Assembly (NCBI RefSeq): GCF_016745835.1
Contig: NZ_JAERVL010000001.1
Span: 620,001-684,000 of the forward strand
Source of the DNA: Caldalkalibacillus salinus
GTDB taxonomy: Bacteria > Bacillota > Bacilli > Caldalkalibacillales > JCM-10596
Reading direction: 5' to 3'
DNA: 64,000 nucleotides
Shown here piece by piece: positions 46,243 through 56,063 of the stretch. Both the position numbers and the translations under genes were made by a program. A model generated the notes under the pieces. The model saw nothing but the letters and a program-made list of their open reading frames with translations. It was not told the DNA's origin and made no database searches. The first letter of the stretch is position 1. Each line of letters starts with the position of its first letter.

Positions 46243-47766
46243 ATGAAGTCAATATTAAAAACAAGGTTTGGTGTGTTCACACTGAGTGTCTTATTTCTTG
46301 TGTCAACTGTCATGTCAGCGTGTAGTCCAACTGAGGAAACGAATCAATCTACTACAGAAAGCGACACAGATCGGTTGGAAATCAATATTATGACCACCGC
46401 TTACTCACCTGAGCCACCATCAGACGATAGTCCAGCGTTAAAAGGCATAGAAGATTATACGGATACGGATATTACAATGCACTGGGTTCTTGACAACGCC
46501 TATGAAGATAAACTTAACATTACCATGGCTTCGGGAGAGTTGCCAGAGATCATGATGATTCCTAATAAGATGCCCAGTTTCATCAATGCGGTCAGAAACG
46601 GCGCTTTTTGGGAGTTAGGTCCATATTTAGACGACTATCCTAATCTGAAGGAGTCCAATGAAATTGTGCTCAATAATATGTCCATCGATGGCAAGGTATA
46701 TGGCGTGTATCGAGCGCGCCCACTGGGCCGATTAGGCGTGACCATAAGAAAAGACTGGTTAGAGCATTTAGATCTCGATATCCCGAAGACGATTGATGAG
46801 TTTTATCATGTTTTGAAAGCGTTTAAAGAACAAGACCCAAATGGTTCTGGACAAGACGATACCTACGGAATGGTCGTCTCCAAATATAATGGCCCCTGGG
46901 ACATTATGCAGACTTGGTTCGGTGCACCAAACAAGTGGGGTGAAGATCCCAACGGCCAACTCATCCCCGATTTTACGACTGATGAATATATGGAAGCGTT
47001 GAGGTTCTTTAAAAAACTGTATGATGAGGGTTTGGTTAATGAAGACTTTGCTGTGATGGACCCCCTTGAATGGGGCGATCCGATCGTGAACGGAGAGGCT
47101 GGCGTGATTGTCGATGTTTTAGACCGTGGGCATCGAGCACAAGAAGATATTCAAGAAATCAATCCAGATATAGAAGACCCTATAGATGTCTTTGGCGCTG
47201 TAGAGGGACCCAAAGGACTACGTCACTTACCGACCTCTGGTTATTCAGGTATGTTAGCGATACCAAAAACCAGCGTACAAACGGAGGAGCATCTCAGACA
47301 GATATTAACGTTTATAGATAAATTAAATGACGCCGAACCTCAAATCTTTGCCCAGAACGGCGTAGAAGGGCGACATTTTGAAATACAAGACGGTGAATTA
47401 GTGGAGCTGGATAATGGCAATAATCAGTTGGTCTATGAGAAGCAGGACCTCAATCAGTTCATTGCTTTTATCCCTGAAAACCGGTTTCATGAACCGGAGC
47501 AAACCCCTCTGCGAGTAAAGGAACAAGAAATCATGGAAGCCAACGAGGCAATCGTGGTCCCTAACCCTGCTGAAGCGTTAATTTCTGAAGTTTACAGTCA
47601 GAGAGGCCAACAACTCGATAACATCATTAATGATGCTAGGATCAAATTTATTGTCGGACAGATTGATGAGGCTGGTTTCCAAGACGCAGTTGACCTATGG
47701 TACAAAAGCGGTGGAGAGGCTTATGTGAATGAGATTAACGAGCAGTATCAGGCCATACAGAACTAG
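46243..47766 (+). CDS. lplA: LplA-like extracellular oligosaccharide-binding lipoprotein
   Basis: 507 residues with lipobox MSAC (Cys27) followed by a Thr/Ser/Glu-rich tether. A large family 1 solute-binding protein: INIMTTAYSPEPPSDDSP, LNITMASGELPEIMMIPNKMPSFINAVRNGAFWELG, WFGAPNKWGEDPNGQLIPDF and GYSGMLAIPKTS. These large SBPs of the Lpl/YtcQ/YesO type pair with YesL and AraC-type regulators. The likely ligand is a rhamnogalacturonan-derived oligosaccharide. SD GGGGGG precedes ATG 46243. It is first in the transport trio. Confidence 0.85.
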   Translation: MKSILKTRFGVFTLSVLFLVSTVMSACSPTEETNQSTTESDTDRLEINIMTTAYSPEPPSDDSPALKGIEDYTDTDITMHWVLDNAYEDKLNITMASGELPEIMMIPNKMPSFINAVRNGAFWELGPYLDDYPNLKESNEIVLNNMSIDGKVYGVYRARPLGRLGVTIRKDWLEHLDLDIPKTIDEFYHVLKAFKEQDPNGSGQDDTYGMVVSKYNGPWDIMQTWFGAPNKWGEDPNGQLIPDFTTDEYMEALRFFKKLYDEGLVNEDFAVMDPLEWGDPIVNGEAGVIVDVLDRGHRAQEDIQEINPDIEDPIDVFGAVEGPKGLRHLPTSGYSGMLAIPKTSVQTEEHLRQILTFIDKLNDAEPQIFAQNGVEGRHFEIQDGELVELDNGNNQLVYEKQDLNQFIAFIPENRFHEPEQTPLRVKEQEIMEANEAIVVPNPAEALISEVYSQRGQQLDNIINDARIKFIVGQIDEAGFQDAVDLWYKSGGEAYVNEINEQYQAIQN

Positions 47767-47812
47767 GACGACGTGACGTATTTAGGAGCTTTATACGGAG
47801 GGAGGGATTTTA

Positions 47813-48775
47813 TTGCAAATGGCCAAACCAGAATATGCGTTAAAAAACCAAGCCAAACATCAAGTACAACCCCTAACTAAATATCAAAGGCTTAAGCGAG
47901 ATAAATGGTTATATCTCATGCTAATCCCTGGTCTCGCGTACTTCTTGATATTTAAATATACACCGATGTGGGGCGTATTGATTGCATTTAAAGATTATTC
48001 TCCATTTCTGGGCTTTTGGGACAGTCCGTGGGTCGGAATGGATCACTTTCGAAATTTTTTTCAGAATCCTGACTTCTTTAGATTGTTACGCAATACGCTT
48101 TATCTAGCCGTACTAGACTTAGTTTTTTTCTTTCCGGCCCCGATTATATTAGCCCTTATGTTAAATGAATTGAGGTTCACATTTTATAAGCGGACGATCC
48201 AAACGTTAATCTATGTCCCCCATTTTATGTCTTGGGTTATCGTTGCGAGTATGACTTATCTCTTTTTCACCGCAGGGAGTGGTGCGATTAATATGCTCGT
48301 AGAGAACGTCACGGGTAAGCAAATCAATTTTTTATCCGCGCCTGAATGGTTCCGTCCTTTGATCATGCTACAGATTATATGGAAGGAAACAGGATGGGGG
48401 ACCGTTATATTTTTAGCTGCACTAGCCGGTGTCAGTCAGGAGCAATATGAAGCCGCTATCGTGGACGGTGCAGGAAGGCTACGCAGACTGTGGCATGTTA
48501 CGTTACCTGCTATTAGAAGTACGATTATTATTTTACTCATCCTGAGACTAGGTAACTTTCTTGATACCGGATTCCAGCAGATTTTCTTAATGACAAACTC
48601 ACTGAATCGTGAAGTGGCAGACGTTTTCGATACGTATGTTTATTTTGTCGGGATCACCCAAGGCGCCTATAGCTACAGTACAGCCGTGGGATTATTTAAA
48701 GCAGTCGTTGGCATCATCCTCATACTAGGGGCGAATAAGCTAGCTAAGAAGATGGGACAGAATGGCATATTCTGA
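47813..48775 (+). CDS. lplB: LplB-like ABC sugar permease
   Basis: 320 residues, about six helices. N-terminal positively charged tail, then LYLMLIPGLAYFLIFKYTPMWGVLIAFKDYSPFLGFWDSPWVGMDHFRNFF, characteristic of the LplB/YtcP group. The EAA loop is seen in EQYEAAIVDGAGRLRRLWHVTLPAIRST (about residues 215-242). It pairs with the next permease. No ATPase gene is present; such importers commonly share an MsmX-type ATPase encoded elsewhere. TTG 47813 lies close to GGAGGGAGGG; ATG 47819 is a possible alternative. Confidence 0.88.
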   Translation: MQMAKPEYALKNQAKHQVQPLTKYQRLKRDKWLYLMLIPGLAYFLIFKYTPMWGVLIAFKDYSPFLGFWDSPWVGMDHFRNFFQNPDFFRLLRNTLYLAVLDLVFFFPAPIILALMLNELRFTFYKRTIQTLIYVPHFMSWVIVASMTYLFFTAGSGAINMLVENVTGKQINFLSAPEWFRPLIMLQIIWKETGWGTVIFLAALAGVSQEQYEAAIVDGAGRLRRLWHVTLPAIRSTIIILLILRLGNFLDTGFQQIFLMTNSLNREVADVFDTYVYFVGITQGAYSYSTAVGLFKAVVGIILILGANKLAKKMGQNGIF

Positions 48776-48809
48776 TGTGAGGGATAGTGAACGGAGGTGA
48801 TGAAACGTC

Positions 48810-49694
48810 ATGTTAAATATGCACAATACGCCTGCTGGAAAGGTTTTTGATGTCTTCAACATCATGATTTTAGGATTCATAGGGCTCGTCACGGTTCTCC
48901 CTTTCCTGTACATTCTTGCAGGTTCTTTTGCCACCGAGGCAGAGTTAACGAGGCGCAGCTTCTTTATTATACCGGAAACTTTTTCACTAGAAGCTTATAA
49001 GTATATTTTCTCTACTGATACGTTCTTTCGGAGTATCCTTGTTTCTATCTATGTGACCGTTGTAGGGACACTGATCTGTTTGATTTTTACATTTACAATG
49101 GCTTATCCATTATCCAGGAAAAAATTAATGGGTAGAAACGTCATCCTTAACTTGGTTTTGTTCTCTATGCTGTTTTCAGGGGGGATGATTCCAACGTATC
49201 TTGTGGTCAAAGGATTAGGGTTGCTAGATACGCTGTGGGCTGTGATGTTACCGATGGCCATTAACCCATTTTTCCTGATTATCGTCAAAAACTTTTTTCA
49301 GGAATTACCGATAGAGTTGGAAGAGTCGGCAAAGATCGACGGGTGTAGCGAGTTTAGTGTCTTTTGGCGCATATTTTTACCCTTATCAAAACCTGTCATC
49401 GCAACGTTTGCCTTATTTTATGCCGTACTGTTGTGGAATGATTTCTTTGCCGCCCTCCTGTATATCAATGATAGTTCTAAATGGCCAGTACAACTCTTAC
49501 TGCAGCAAGTCATTATTTTATCTCAAATGGCTATTGGGGACGCGAGTCAGATGGGTGCAGAATATATTGAGCCACCTGAGCAATCTCTTAAGTTCGCAGT
49601 CATCATCGTGGCCACCGTCCCGATTCTTATCATTTATCCATTTCTACAAAAACACTTTGCCAAGGGGATTCTCATTGGTTCGGTTAAGGGATAG
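48810..49694 (+). CDS. lplC: LplC-like ABC sugar permease
   Basis: 294 residues, about six helices. N-terminal FNIMILGFIGLVTVLPFLYILAGSFATEAEL and EAA loop ELEESAKIDGCSEFSVFWRIFLPLSKPVIAT (about residues 170-200) mark the MalG/LplC half of the permease pair. The periplasmic turn SRKKLMGRN is typical. It lies 34 bp after the lplB-like gene with SD GGAGGTG, so it is in the same operon. Confidence 0.88.
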   Translation: MLNMHNTPAGKVFDVFNIMILGFIGLVTVLPFLYILAGSFATEAELTRRSFFIIPETFSLEAYKYIFSTDTFFRSILVSIYVTVVGTLICLIFTFTMAYPLSRKKLMGRNVILNLVLFSMLFSGGMIPTYLVVKGLGLLDTLWAVMLPMAINPFFLIIVKNFFQELPIELEESAKIDGCSEFSVFWRIFLPLSKPVIATFALFYAVLLWNDFFAALLYINDSSKWPVQLLLQQVIILSQMAIGDASQMGAEYIEPPEQSLKFAVIIVATVPILIIYPFLQKHFAKGILIGSVKG

Positions 49695-49910
49695 ATTTTC
49701 CTGTCAAAAGGGATTTCATTGTAGTGACCTATACTAGCAAACGACGACTGACAACCAAATAGACCATATTATTTTTAATATACAAAATATTATAAATATG
49801 AGTTGTAATGACGAGAGATGATTAGAAAAAGGAGGGATCAAAACAGTCTTTTTTAACGAGGGACAACCCAATAAGGCCAAAAGAAAATTTAAAGGAGTTG
49901 AGATGAAAGA

Positions 49911-52169
49911 ATGAGAAAAAAGATGAAAAGGATGAAACGTCTAGGCTCAACGCTGCTATGCGGGCTATTACTCGTAACACCGTTCTCTGGTCAACAAAGT
50001 AGCGCAGAAGCTTCTGAACAAAGTGAGCAAGGGCGTCAAATGGAGTATCTAGATCGAGGAGTTGTAGCGGTCAAAGTGGATGAGGGGGTATTTGTCAGCT
50101 GGAGATGGCTGGGCACTGAGTCTAAGCAAGTCACTTTTAACCTCTATCGTGATGATGTCAAGGTGAACGACACACCGATCACATCGAGTACAAATTACCT
50201 GGACTCTGAAGGGACAGAGGAGGCATCTTATAGCGTAAGTGCAGTCGTTGATGGGGAAGAGCAGCCCAAATCTGAACCTGTGCAGGTGTGGGGAGAGTCT
50301 TATCATGCCATTCCACTACAAAAACCTGATGGGGGTGTCACACCAGATGGCGTTTCCTACACTTACCATGCGAATGATGCGAGTGTAGGTGACCTAGACG
50401 GAGATGGGGAGTATGAAATTGTCCTCAAATGGAACCCTTCAAATGCGAAAGACAATGCCCATAACGGTTATACAGGAGAAGTATTCATCGACGCATATAA
50501 GCTCGATGGGACACAAATGTGGAGAATAGGGTTAGGGAAAAATATACGAGCAGGTGCGCACTATACCCAATTTATGGTCTACGACTTAGACGGTGATGGT
50601 AAAGCTGAAGTAGCCCTCAGAACAGCTGATGGCGCCACTGATTCACAAGGAACGGTTATCGGGGATGCTGACGCGGATTACCGTAACGAACAAGGACGGA
50701 TTCTAGAAGGACCTGAATTTCTTTCTATCTTTGATGGAGAGAGTGGAGAAGTGATGGTGACAACTGATTTTGAGCCTGCTAGAGGAGACGGGTGCGACTG
50801 GGGAGACTGTTACGGCAACCGAGTGGATCGATTTTTAGCTGGTATCGCTTATCTCGATGGGGAAAAACCTAGTCTCATTATGACACGGGGTTACTATGAG
50901 AAAACAATGCTTGTCGCGTATAACTATAGAGATGGCCAACTAGAAAAATTATGGACCTTTGATACCGATACGCCTGGTAATGAAGGCTACGTTGGACAAG
51001 GTAATCACCAACTTAGTGTCGGTGATGTAGATGGGGATGGTCGAGATGAGATCATTTTCGGCGCGATGACAATCGACCATGATGGCCAAGGCTTATATAC
51101 CACTGGACTTAATCATGGGGATGCCTTGCACTTTGGTAACCTAGATCCTTCTAGAGAGGGCTTAGAAGTGTTTGGTGTTCATGAGTCGGGCGAGTACGGC
51201 ATAACTTATCGTGATGCTCAGACGGGCGAGATTTTATGGGGCGTGAAATCGGATCAAGACATCGGTCGAGGCATGTCCGCAGATATTGATCCACGACACT
51301 TAGGAGAGGAAGTGTGGGCCTCACATGGTATGGGCTTGTATACCGCCAAAGGAGAGAAGCTATCAGATGATTCACCAGCCTCTATTGATATCGGTATCTT
51401 GCAGGATAATTCACCAACCTCTATTAATTTCGGTATCTGGTGGGATGCTGATCTCAGTCGGGAGTTACTCGATCATGATTGGCACGGCTGGGATGTAGGA
51501 TACGGTACACCTAAAATAGATAAATGGGACTATCATACAAGCCAGTTAAACCCCATCCTTGTGCTTGATGGAACAGCCTCCAACAACGGAACAAAAGGGA
51601 CGCCTACCTTACAAGCTGATATCCTAGGTGATTGGCGTGAAGAGGTGATTGTCAGAGACATCGATAGCAGTGAATTGCGTGTGTATACCACCACCGACAT
51701 CACGGACCATCGTATATATACACTGATGCATGATACGAACTATCGTCTAGGCATTGCTTGGCAGAACGTCGCTTATAACCAACCACCTCATCCTAGCTTT
51801 TACTTAGGGAACGGCATGGATGAGCCACCAACCCCCAATGTATATCAGCTTGTACCTGCCGAGGTAAACGTCACGCCTCATAAGATAAACACAAAAAAAG
51901 ATAGTCAAAATGGTACACTCATGGCCGACATCACATTACCAACTCAGCTTCATGCTGCCATCGAAGAGGTTTATATGAAGGTCAATGATCAAGTCATTGC
52001 CGGAGAATTAGTCGATTCAGATCAACAAACAAAAGCGAAGTTCAATCGCCAAGACATCAAAAACCTACTTCAAGAAGCGGAAGGAAGTGTTGATGTGAAG
52101 GTGACAGGCTCACTATCAAACGGAGATAGATACGTGGGCCAGGCGACACTAGAAGCCGTTCATGAGTAA
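49911..52169 (+). CDS. Secreted rhamnogalacturonan lyase (PL11) with an internal 13-residue duplication
   Basis: 752 residues. Signal peptide MRKKMKRMKRLGSTLLCGLL with likely cleavage near AEA/SE. PL11 hallmarks: EYLDRGVVAVKVDEGVFVSWRWLGTES, SVGDLDGDGEYEIVLKWNP, VYDLDGDGKAEVALRTADG and LSVGDVDGDGRDEIIFGAM (Ca2+-binding DxDGDG repeats of the beta-propeller), and ADILGDWREEVIVRD. It cleaves the rhamnogalacturonan I backbone by beta-elimination, outside the cell. At about 486-511 a 13-residue block is duplicated (DDSPASIDIGILQ/DNSPTSINFGIWW) next to WDADLSRELLDHDW. The C-terminal 110 residues form an extra beta-rich domain. SD AAAGGAG precedes the ATG. Confidence 0.9.
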   Translation: MRKKMKRMKRLGSTLLCGLLLVTPFSGQQSSAEASEQSEQGRQMEYLDRGVVAVKVDEGVFVSWRWLGTESKQVTFNLYRDDVKVNDTPITSSTNYLDSEGTEEASYSVSAVVDGEEQPKSEPVQVWGESYHAIPLQKPDGGVTPDGVSYTYHANDASVGDLDGDGEYEIVLKWNPSNAKDNAHNGYTGEVFIDAYKLDGTQMWRIGLGKNIRAGAHYTQFMVYDLDGDGKAEVALRTADGATDSQGTVIGDADADYRNEQGRILEGPEFLSIFDGESGEVMVTTDFEPARGDGCDWGDCYGNRVDRFLAGIAYLDGEKPSLIMTRGYYEKTMLVAYNYRDGQLEKLWTFDTDTPGNEGYVGQGNHQLSVGDVDGDGRDEIIFGAMTIDHDGQGLYTTGLNHGDALHFGNLDPSREGLEVFGVHESGEYGITYRDAQTGEILWGVKSDQDIGRGMSADIDPRHLGEEVWASHGMGLYTAKGEKLSDDSPASIDIGILQDNSPTSINFGIWWDADLSRELLDHDWHGWDVGYGTPKIDKWDYHTSQLNPILVLDGTASNNGTKGTPTLQADILGDWREEVIVRDIDSSELRVYTTTDITDHRIYTLMHDTNYRLGIAWQNVAYNQPPHPSFYLGNGMDEPPTPNVYQLVPAEVNVTPHKINTKKDSQNGTLMADITLPTQLHAAIEEVYMKVNDQVIAGELVDSDQQTKAKFNRQDIKNLLQEAEGSVDVKVTGSLSNGDRYVGQATLEAVHE
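51366..51443 (+). repeat. 39-bp tandem duplication inside the PL11 lyase gene
   Basis: Unit 1 is 51366-51404 and unit 2 is 51405-51443. Both encode D-(D/N)-S-P-x-S-I-(D/N)-x-G-I plus two residues, in frame. Copies have diverged at several bases, so the event is not recent. Confidence 0.85.
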
Positions 52170-52252
52170 TAGCGTAAGTAATGATGAGCATAGATTAAAA
52201 GGGCTGATCTGCCAAGGTCAGCCTCTAAATATCTTAGAAAGGATTTTTATTC

Positions 52253-52930
52253 ATGTCAGATAACAAGTTGCAGATCTTTCTGATTGGAGATTCCACGGTC
52301 CAGACTTATGGCACAGATGACGCACCCCAAGCAGGATGGGGACAATACATTCACCGCTATTTTACTTCCCATGCTCATATTCAAAATCATGCCATAGGTG
52401 GGAGAAGTACGAAGACATTTTATGAAGAAGGACGTCTCGCGCCTATATTAGACGGACTAAAACAAGACGACTACGTTCTCATTCAGCTCGGACATAATGA
52501 CGCGAGTAAAAACAAGCCCGAGCGGTATACGGACCCTTTTACATCGTATCAAGACTTCTTAGAAACGTATATTCAACTGATAAAAGAACACAACGGCCGT
52601 CCCGTGCTAATTACCCCCGTAGCCAGACTTCATTATGAAAACGGTCACTTTATGAACGATTTCGAAGACTATTGTAAGGCCATGAAAAACGTGGCCGAAA
52701 CGGAACAAGTGCCACTCATCGACCTGATGAGCCGAAGTCTGCAACACTATGAGGCGATAGGTTATGACGAGGCGCAGACATTGTTTATGGTCTCAGTAAA
52801 GGGGGAAGATTACACGCATTTTACAGAAAAAGGTGCTGACGTGATCGCAAGACTTGTAGCAGATGAAATAAAGCATCATGAGCAGTTAGCCCTATCATCC
52901 TATGTGAAATCAGGTGTGTCTTTAACGTAA
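52253..52930 (+). CDS. SGNH-hydrolase rhamnogalacturonan acetylesterase (RhgT/YesT-like)
   Basis: 225 residues, no signal peptide. SGNH blocks: GDS at IGDSTVQTYG (S14), GG at AIGGRSTKTF, GHND (N82), and the C-terminal D186-x-x-H189 in DYTHFTEKG. The S14-D186-H189 triad matches rhamnogalacturonan acetylesterases, which remove acetyl groups from galacturonate residues. Lack of an export signal suggests it works on imported oligosaccharides. It follows the lyase gene and precedes a GH42 gene. Confidence 0.88.
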   Translation: MSDNKLQIFLIGDSTVQTYGTDDAPQAGWGQYIHRYFTSHAHIQNHAIGGRSTKTFYEEGRLAPILDGLKQDDYVLIQLGHNDASKNKPERYTDPFTSYQDFLETYIQLIKEHNGRPVLITPVARLHYENGHFMNDFEDYCKAMKNVAETEQVPLIDLMSRSLQHYEAIGYDEAQTLFMVSVKGEDYTHFTEKGADVIARLVADEIKHHEQLALSSYVKSGVSLT

Positions 52931-52981
52931 GTATGGTTAAAATTAATGTCAAAATTAATCAATATAATGTGGGGTCATCAT

Positions 52982-54982
52982 ATGAGCAGTAAAAAACAAT
53001 TATATCATGGTGCAGCCTACTATCCTGAGTTGTGGGATGCCAAAACCAGAGAAGAAGACATCCGTTTGATGAAGAAGACAGGGATTAACGTTGTTCGAAT
53101 GGGGGAGTTTGCTTGGTCTACCATGGAACCGGAGGAGGACAACATTGACATCCAGTTTTTTGCTGACATGATAGACCAACTCTACCATCACGGGATAGAC
53201 ACGATCATGTGTACGCCAACCCCAACACCTCCAATTTGGTTATCGCATGGACACCCCGAGCGTATGCATGTCCATCAGGATGGCACAACGATGGCGCACG
53301 GCTCTCGACAGCACGTATGTACCAATCATCCTTATTTTAGAAAAAGGGCAGCGATTATCACTGAGCATATGGCCCGAGCAATTGGAACGCGTCCCGGTTT
53401 GGTTGGTTGGCAAATCGATAATGAATTGAAGGCGCATGTCGGGGAGTGCTACTGCGCAACGTGTCAAACGCTGTGGCATCAGTGGTTAGAAGAACGCTAC
53501 GGTACGATTCATAAGCTGAATGAAGCATGGGGAACAGCTATTTGGAGCCAGTATTATCAGACCTTTCAACAAGTGCCACAACCGGGACCCACGCCTTTTT
53601 TGCACAATGCTGCTTTAAAGACCATGTACCAGTTTTTTTCGATGGAGATGCTAGCAGCATTTACTGCTGAACAGGCTGAAATGATAAGACGATATTCAAA
53701 AGCGCCCATTACACATAATGGCAGTTTCGGTTTTAAGGTTGATAATGAGCGTATCTTTCAATCGTTAGATTTTGCCTCGTTCGATACTTACGCCTCCATT
53801 GAAAATGCCGGAGCGTATATCATGAACTGCGACTTTTGGCGTAACGTGAAGGAGGGCCGTCCTGTCTGGGTCATGGAAACGAGTCCATCCTACAATGCTC
53901 ATCTAGAGGGATATGCATCTCCTCACCCGAACGGATACCTAAAAGCTGAGGCGGTCGCGGCATATGCCCTTGGTGCAGAAGCTTTCTGTTATTGGCTTTG
54001 GCGGCAGCAGAGGACGGGAAGTGAGCAACCGCATGGGTCTGTGATCAGTGCTTGGGGGAAACCGACTGTGGGATATCCTAATGTGTTAGAGGTCGAACAG
54101 GTTAGAAAAGACATAGAACCCTATATCGTTGACACGGTCCTCACGCCCGCTGAGGTGGCGATGACCTACTCGGATCGCGCAAAAACTTTCCTTACCACAG
54201 AACCCCATCGACAGCTGAATTACAGAAGCCTAACGTCGGATTTTCATCAACGGTTACTAGAGATGGGGATTCATCGGGATTTAATACTAGAAGGTCACCC
54301 ACTCAATCACTATAAACTGCTGTTCACGCCTTTTATGCCGTATATCTCAGAAGCGTATATGCAAAAAGCTCAGGCTTTCGTTGAGCAAGGGGGCATATGG
54401 GTTGTTGGGCCTCTGAGTGGGGGACGAACATCGGAACATACCATACACACGGATGCGGCCTTAGGAAAAAACCTAGAGAGACTAGCTGGAGTAGAAACGC
54501 TGTACACCTTTCCTATGGACCCTCGTACCACTGAAGGTGAAGCTTTTGGAGAACGAGCTGCTCTAGATATGTGGAGTGCCGTATTCAAAACAAAGGGAGG
54601 GACGATGAAGGGGGTCATCAGGCAAGGTGTCACACCTGGTGAAGCTTTTATAACAGAACATAAGGTGGGACAAGGAAAAGTCGTGATGCTCGGTGCTATG
54701 CCTGTCGGGGAAAATGGACATCGGATGCTGAAGCGGTTGATTGATCATTACGCTCAAGAGGCCAACATCAATCACTACTTTAACGTCACGCCCGGCACTA
54801 TCGTAGCTCCAAGGCAGGGCAATGACTATAATCTATGGTGTGTCGTGAACATGGACGGAAAAGGTGGAAGATTGACCATACCACGAAAGGGTTCGAACCC
54901 TGTGACGGGTGAAAAGGTATCTGCAGGAACGATACGAGTAGACCCATTTGAACATCTCATCATCCGATTTGAGAAGGAGTAA
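52982..54982 (+). CDS. yesZ: GH42 beta-galactosidase (YesZ-like)
   Basis: About 666 residues. GH42 barrel opening with YHGAAYYPELWDAKTREEDIRLMKKTGINVVRMGEFAWS. Acid/base Glu in GWQIDNEL (about residue 148), nucleophile Glu in VWVMETSPS (about 299), and a Zn-type Cys cluster GECYCATCQ at about 155-162. Beta-galactosidase trimerisation and C-terminal domains follow. It would remove galactose side chains from rhamnogalacturonan oligomers inside the cell. ATG 52982, behind TGGGG, is preferred over ATG 52946, which lacks an SD. Confidence 0.9.
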   Translation: MSSKKQLYHGAAYYPELWDAKTREEDIRLMKKTGINVVRMGEFAWSTMEPEEDNIDIQFFADMIDQLYHHGIDTIMCTPTPTPPIWLSHGHPERMHVHQDGTTMAHGSRQHVCTNHPYFRKRAAIITEHMARAIGTRPGLVGWQIDNELKAHVGECYCATCQTLWHQWLEERYGTIHKLNEAWGTAIWSQYYQTFQQVPQPGPTPFLHNAALKTMYQFFSMEMLAAFTAEQAEMIRRYSKAPITHNGSFGFKVDNERIFQSLDFASFDTYASIENAGAYIMNCDFWRNVKEGRPVWVMETSPSYNAHLEGYASPHPNGYLKAEAVAAYALGAEAFCYWLWRQQRTGSEQPHGSVISAWGKPTVGYPNVLEVEQVRKDIEPYIVDTVLTPAEVAMTYSDRAKTFLTTEPHRQLNYRSLTSDFHQRLLEMGIHRDLILEGHPLNHYKLLFTPFMPYISEAYMQKAQAFVEQGGIWVVGPLSGGRTSEHTIHTDAALGKNLERLAGVETLYTFPMDPRTTEGEAFGERAALDMWSAVFKTKGGTMKGVIRQGVTPGEAFITEHKVGQGKVVMLGAMPVGENGHRMLKRLIDHYAQEANINHYFNVTPGTIVAPRQGNDYNLWCVVNMDGKGGRLTIPRKGSNPVTGEKVSAGTIRVDPFEHLIIRFEKE

Positions 54983-55036
54983 TTTGAGGAAGAGTGATTT
55001 GAGGAAGAGTGATTTGAGAAGGAGTAATTTGAGAAG
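54967..55036 (+). repeat. 15-bp tandem repeat overlapping the yesZ stop
   Basis: ATTTGAGAAGGAGTA, ATTTGAGGAAGAGTG (twice), ATTTGAGAAGGAGTA, then a partial ATTTGAGAAG. The first unit encodes the last residues and part of the stop of the GH42 gene. Each unit holds an SD-like GAAGGAG or GAGGAAGAG. Confidence 0.9.
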
Positions 55037-55141
55037 AGAGAAGGCGTAATGACGATTATCGCCTTTGGTTAATAGAGAAAAAACGGCAGATGATACAGCA
55101 GGCTAGAACAAACCAAAGAGAGGCATGAGGAGTGTGTTTGA

Positions 55142-55822
55142 ATGCCGGATCATTTATGTCGAGATCGGTCGTTAATTTATGCAAACAAACTGGCATCGGC
55201 AAAAGATGTGAGAGATTTTACGATGGAAGGAAAGGGCGTCATCTCATTCCCACAAGGTCGATTACGAATGGAGAACAGCTTGAACGCCCAAGAGGGACAG
55301 AAAGCAAATTTTGTCTACTGGCTTAATCAAGACTTCCCTAGTGATCTATGTGTTGAATGGGAGTTTTGGCCCATCAGAGAACCGGGGCTTTGTATCTTAT
55401 TTTTCGCCGCTATTGGGCAAAATGGAGAGGACTTGTTTGACTCTACCCTCCAAAAGAGAACCGGTGAATATGCTCAGTATCATTCAGGAGATATTCACAC
55501 GTACCATGTTTCTTACTTTCGGCGTAAATATACAGAAGAGCGTGCGTTCCAAACAGTCAATCTACGTAAAAGTAGGGGCTTCCACCTTGTGTGCCAAGGA
55601 GCCGACCCGATGCCTTCAGTTTCAGACGCCACGCCGCCTTACCATATGAAGCTCTACAAATACGAGGGTCACATTCAGTTTTTTATCAATGACTTAATCC
55701 TCTTTGATTGGACAGACGACGGGCAAACGTACGGCCCTATATTGAAAGGAGGAAAAATAGGCTTTAGACAAATGGCACCGCTGATAGGGGAATATGCCAA
55801 TCTTAGGGTTTATGAATTGTAA
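55142..55822 (+). CDS. yesU: DUF1961 protein (YesU-like)
   Basis: 226 residues, no signal peptide. Concanavalin-like beta-sandwich features: VISFPQGRLRMENSLNAQ, CVEWEFWPIREPGLCILFFAAIGQNGEDLFD, HTYHVSYFRRKY, and GPILKGGKIGFRQMAPLIGEYANLRVYEL at the end. B. subtilis YesU, in the yes rhamnogalacturonan operon, belongs to this family. A polysaccharide-binding or -cleaving role is plausible but unproven. ATG 55142 has GAGGAG about 9 nt upstream. It follows the 15-bp repeat region. Confidence 0.85.
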   Translation: MPDHLCRDRSLIYANKLASAKDVRDFTMEGKGVISFPQGRLRMENSLNAQEGQKANFVYWLNQDFPSDLCVEWEFWPIREPGLCILFFAAIGQNGEDLFDSTLQKRTGEYAQYHSGDIHTYHVSYFRRKYTEERAFQTVNLRKSRGFHLVCQGADPMPSVSDATPPYHMKLYKYEGHIQFFINDLILFDWTDDGQTYGPILKGGKIGFRQMAPLIGEYANLRVYEL

Positions 55823-55949
55823 TTGGGGTTGTACTCATTATTAAAAAACAAATGTATTGAGATAGAAATGCACGCGATATGTGTGATTTTTGTCTTTAGA
55901 GAAAGGTAAATAGTAATAGGAGAATAGTCTAACTAGGAGAAAGAGAGAA

Positions 55950-55976
55950 GGGGGAGCTGCGGCTTCTCCTTTTTAT
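55950..55976 (+). terminator. Terminator after yesU
   Basis: GGGGGAGC and GCTTCTCC pair (two G-U) around 4 nt, then TTTTTA. Confidence 0.7.
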
Positions 55977-56019
55977 TCTGCTTTTGTTTCGTTCGTATTT
56001 GTGCTATGGTATTGTTATG

Positions 56020-56036
56020 TTCATTTATGTTCGTTT
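56020..56036 (+). promoter_or_regulatory. Candidate DeoR-type operator before the regulator gene
   Basis: TTCATTTATGTTCGTTT is nearly identical (15 of 17) to the reverse complement of the site before kduI (56873-56889). The related TTCGTTCGTATTTGT lies about 30 bp upstream. Confidence 0.5.
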
Positions 56037-56063
56037 TTTTTATTTAGAAAAAAGGAGGACAAT

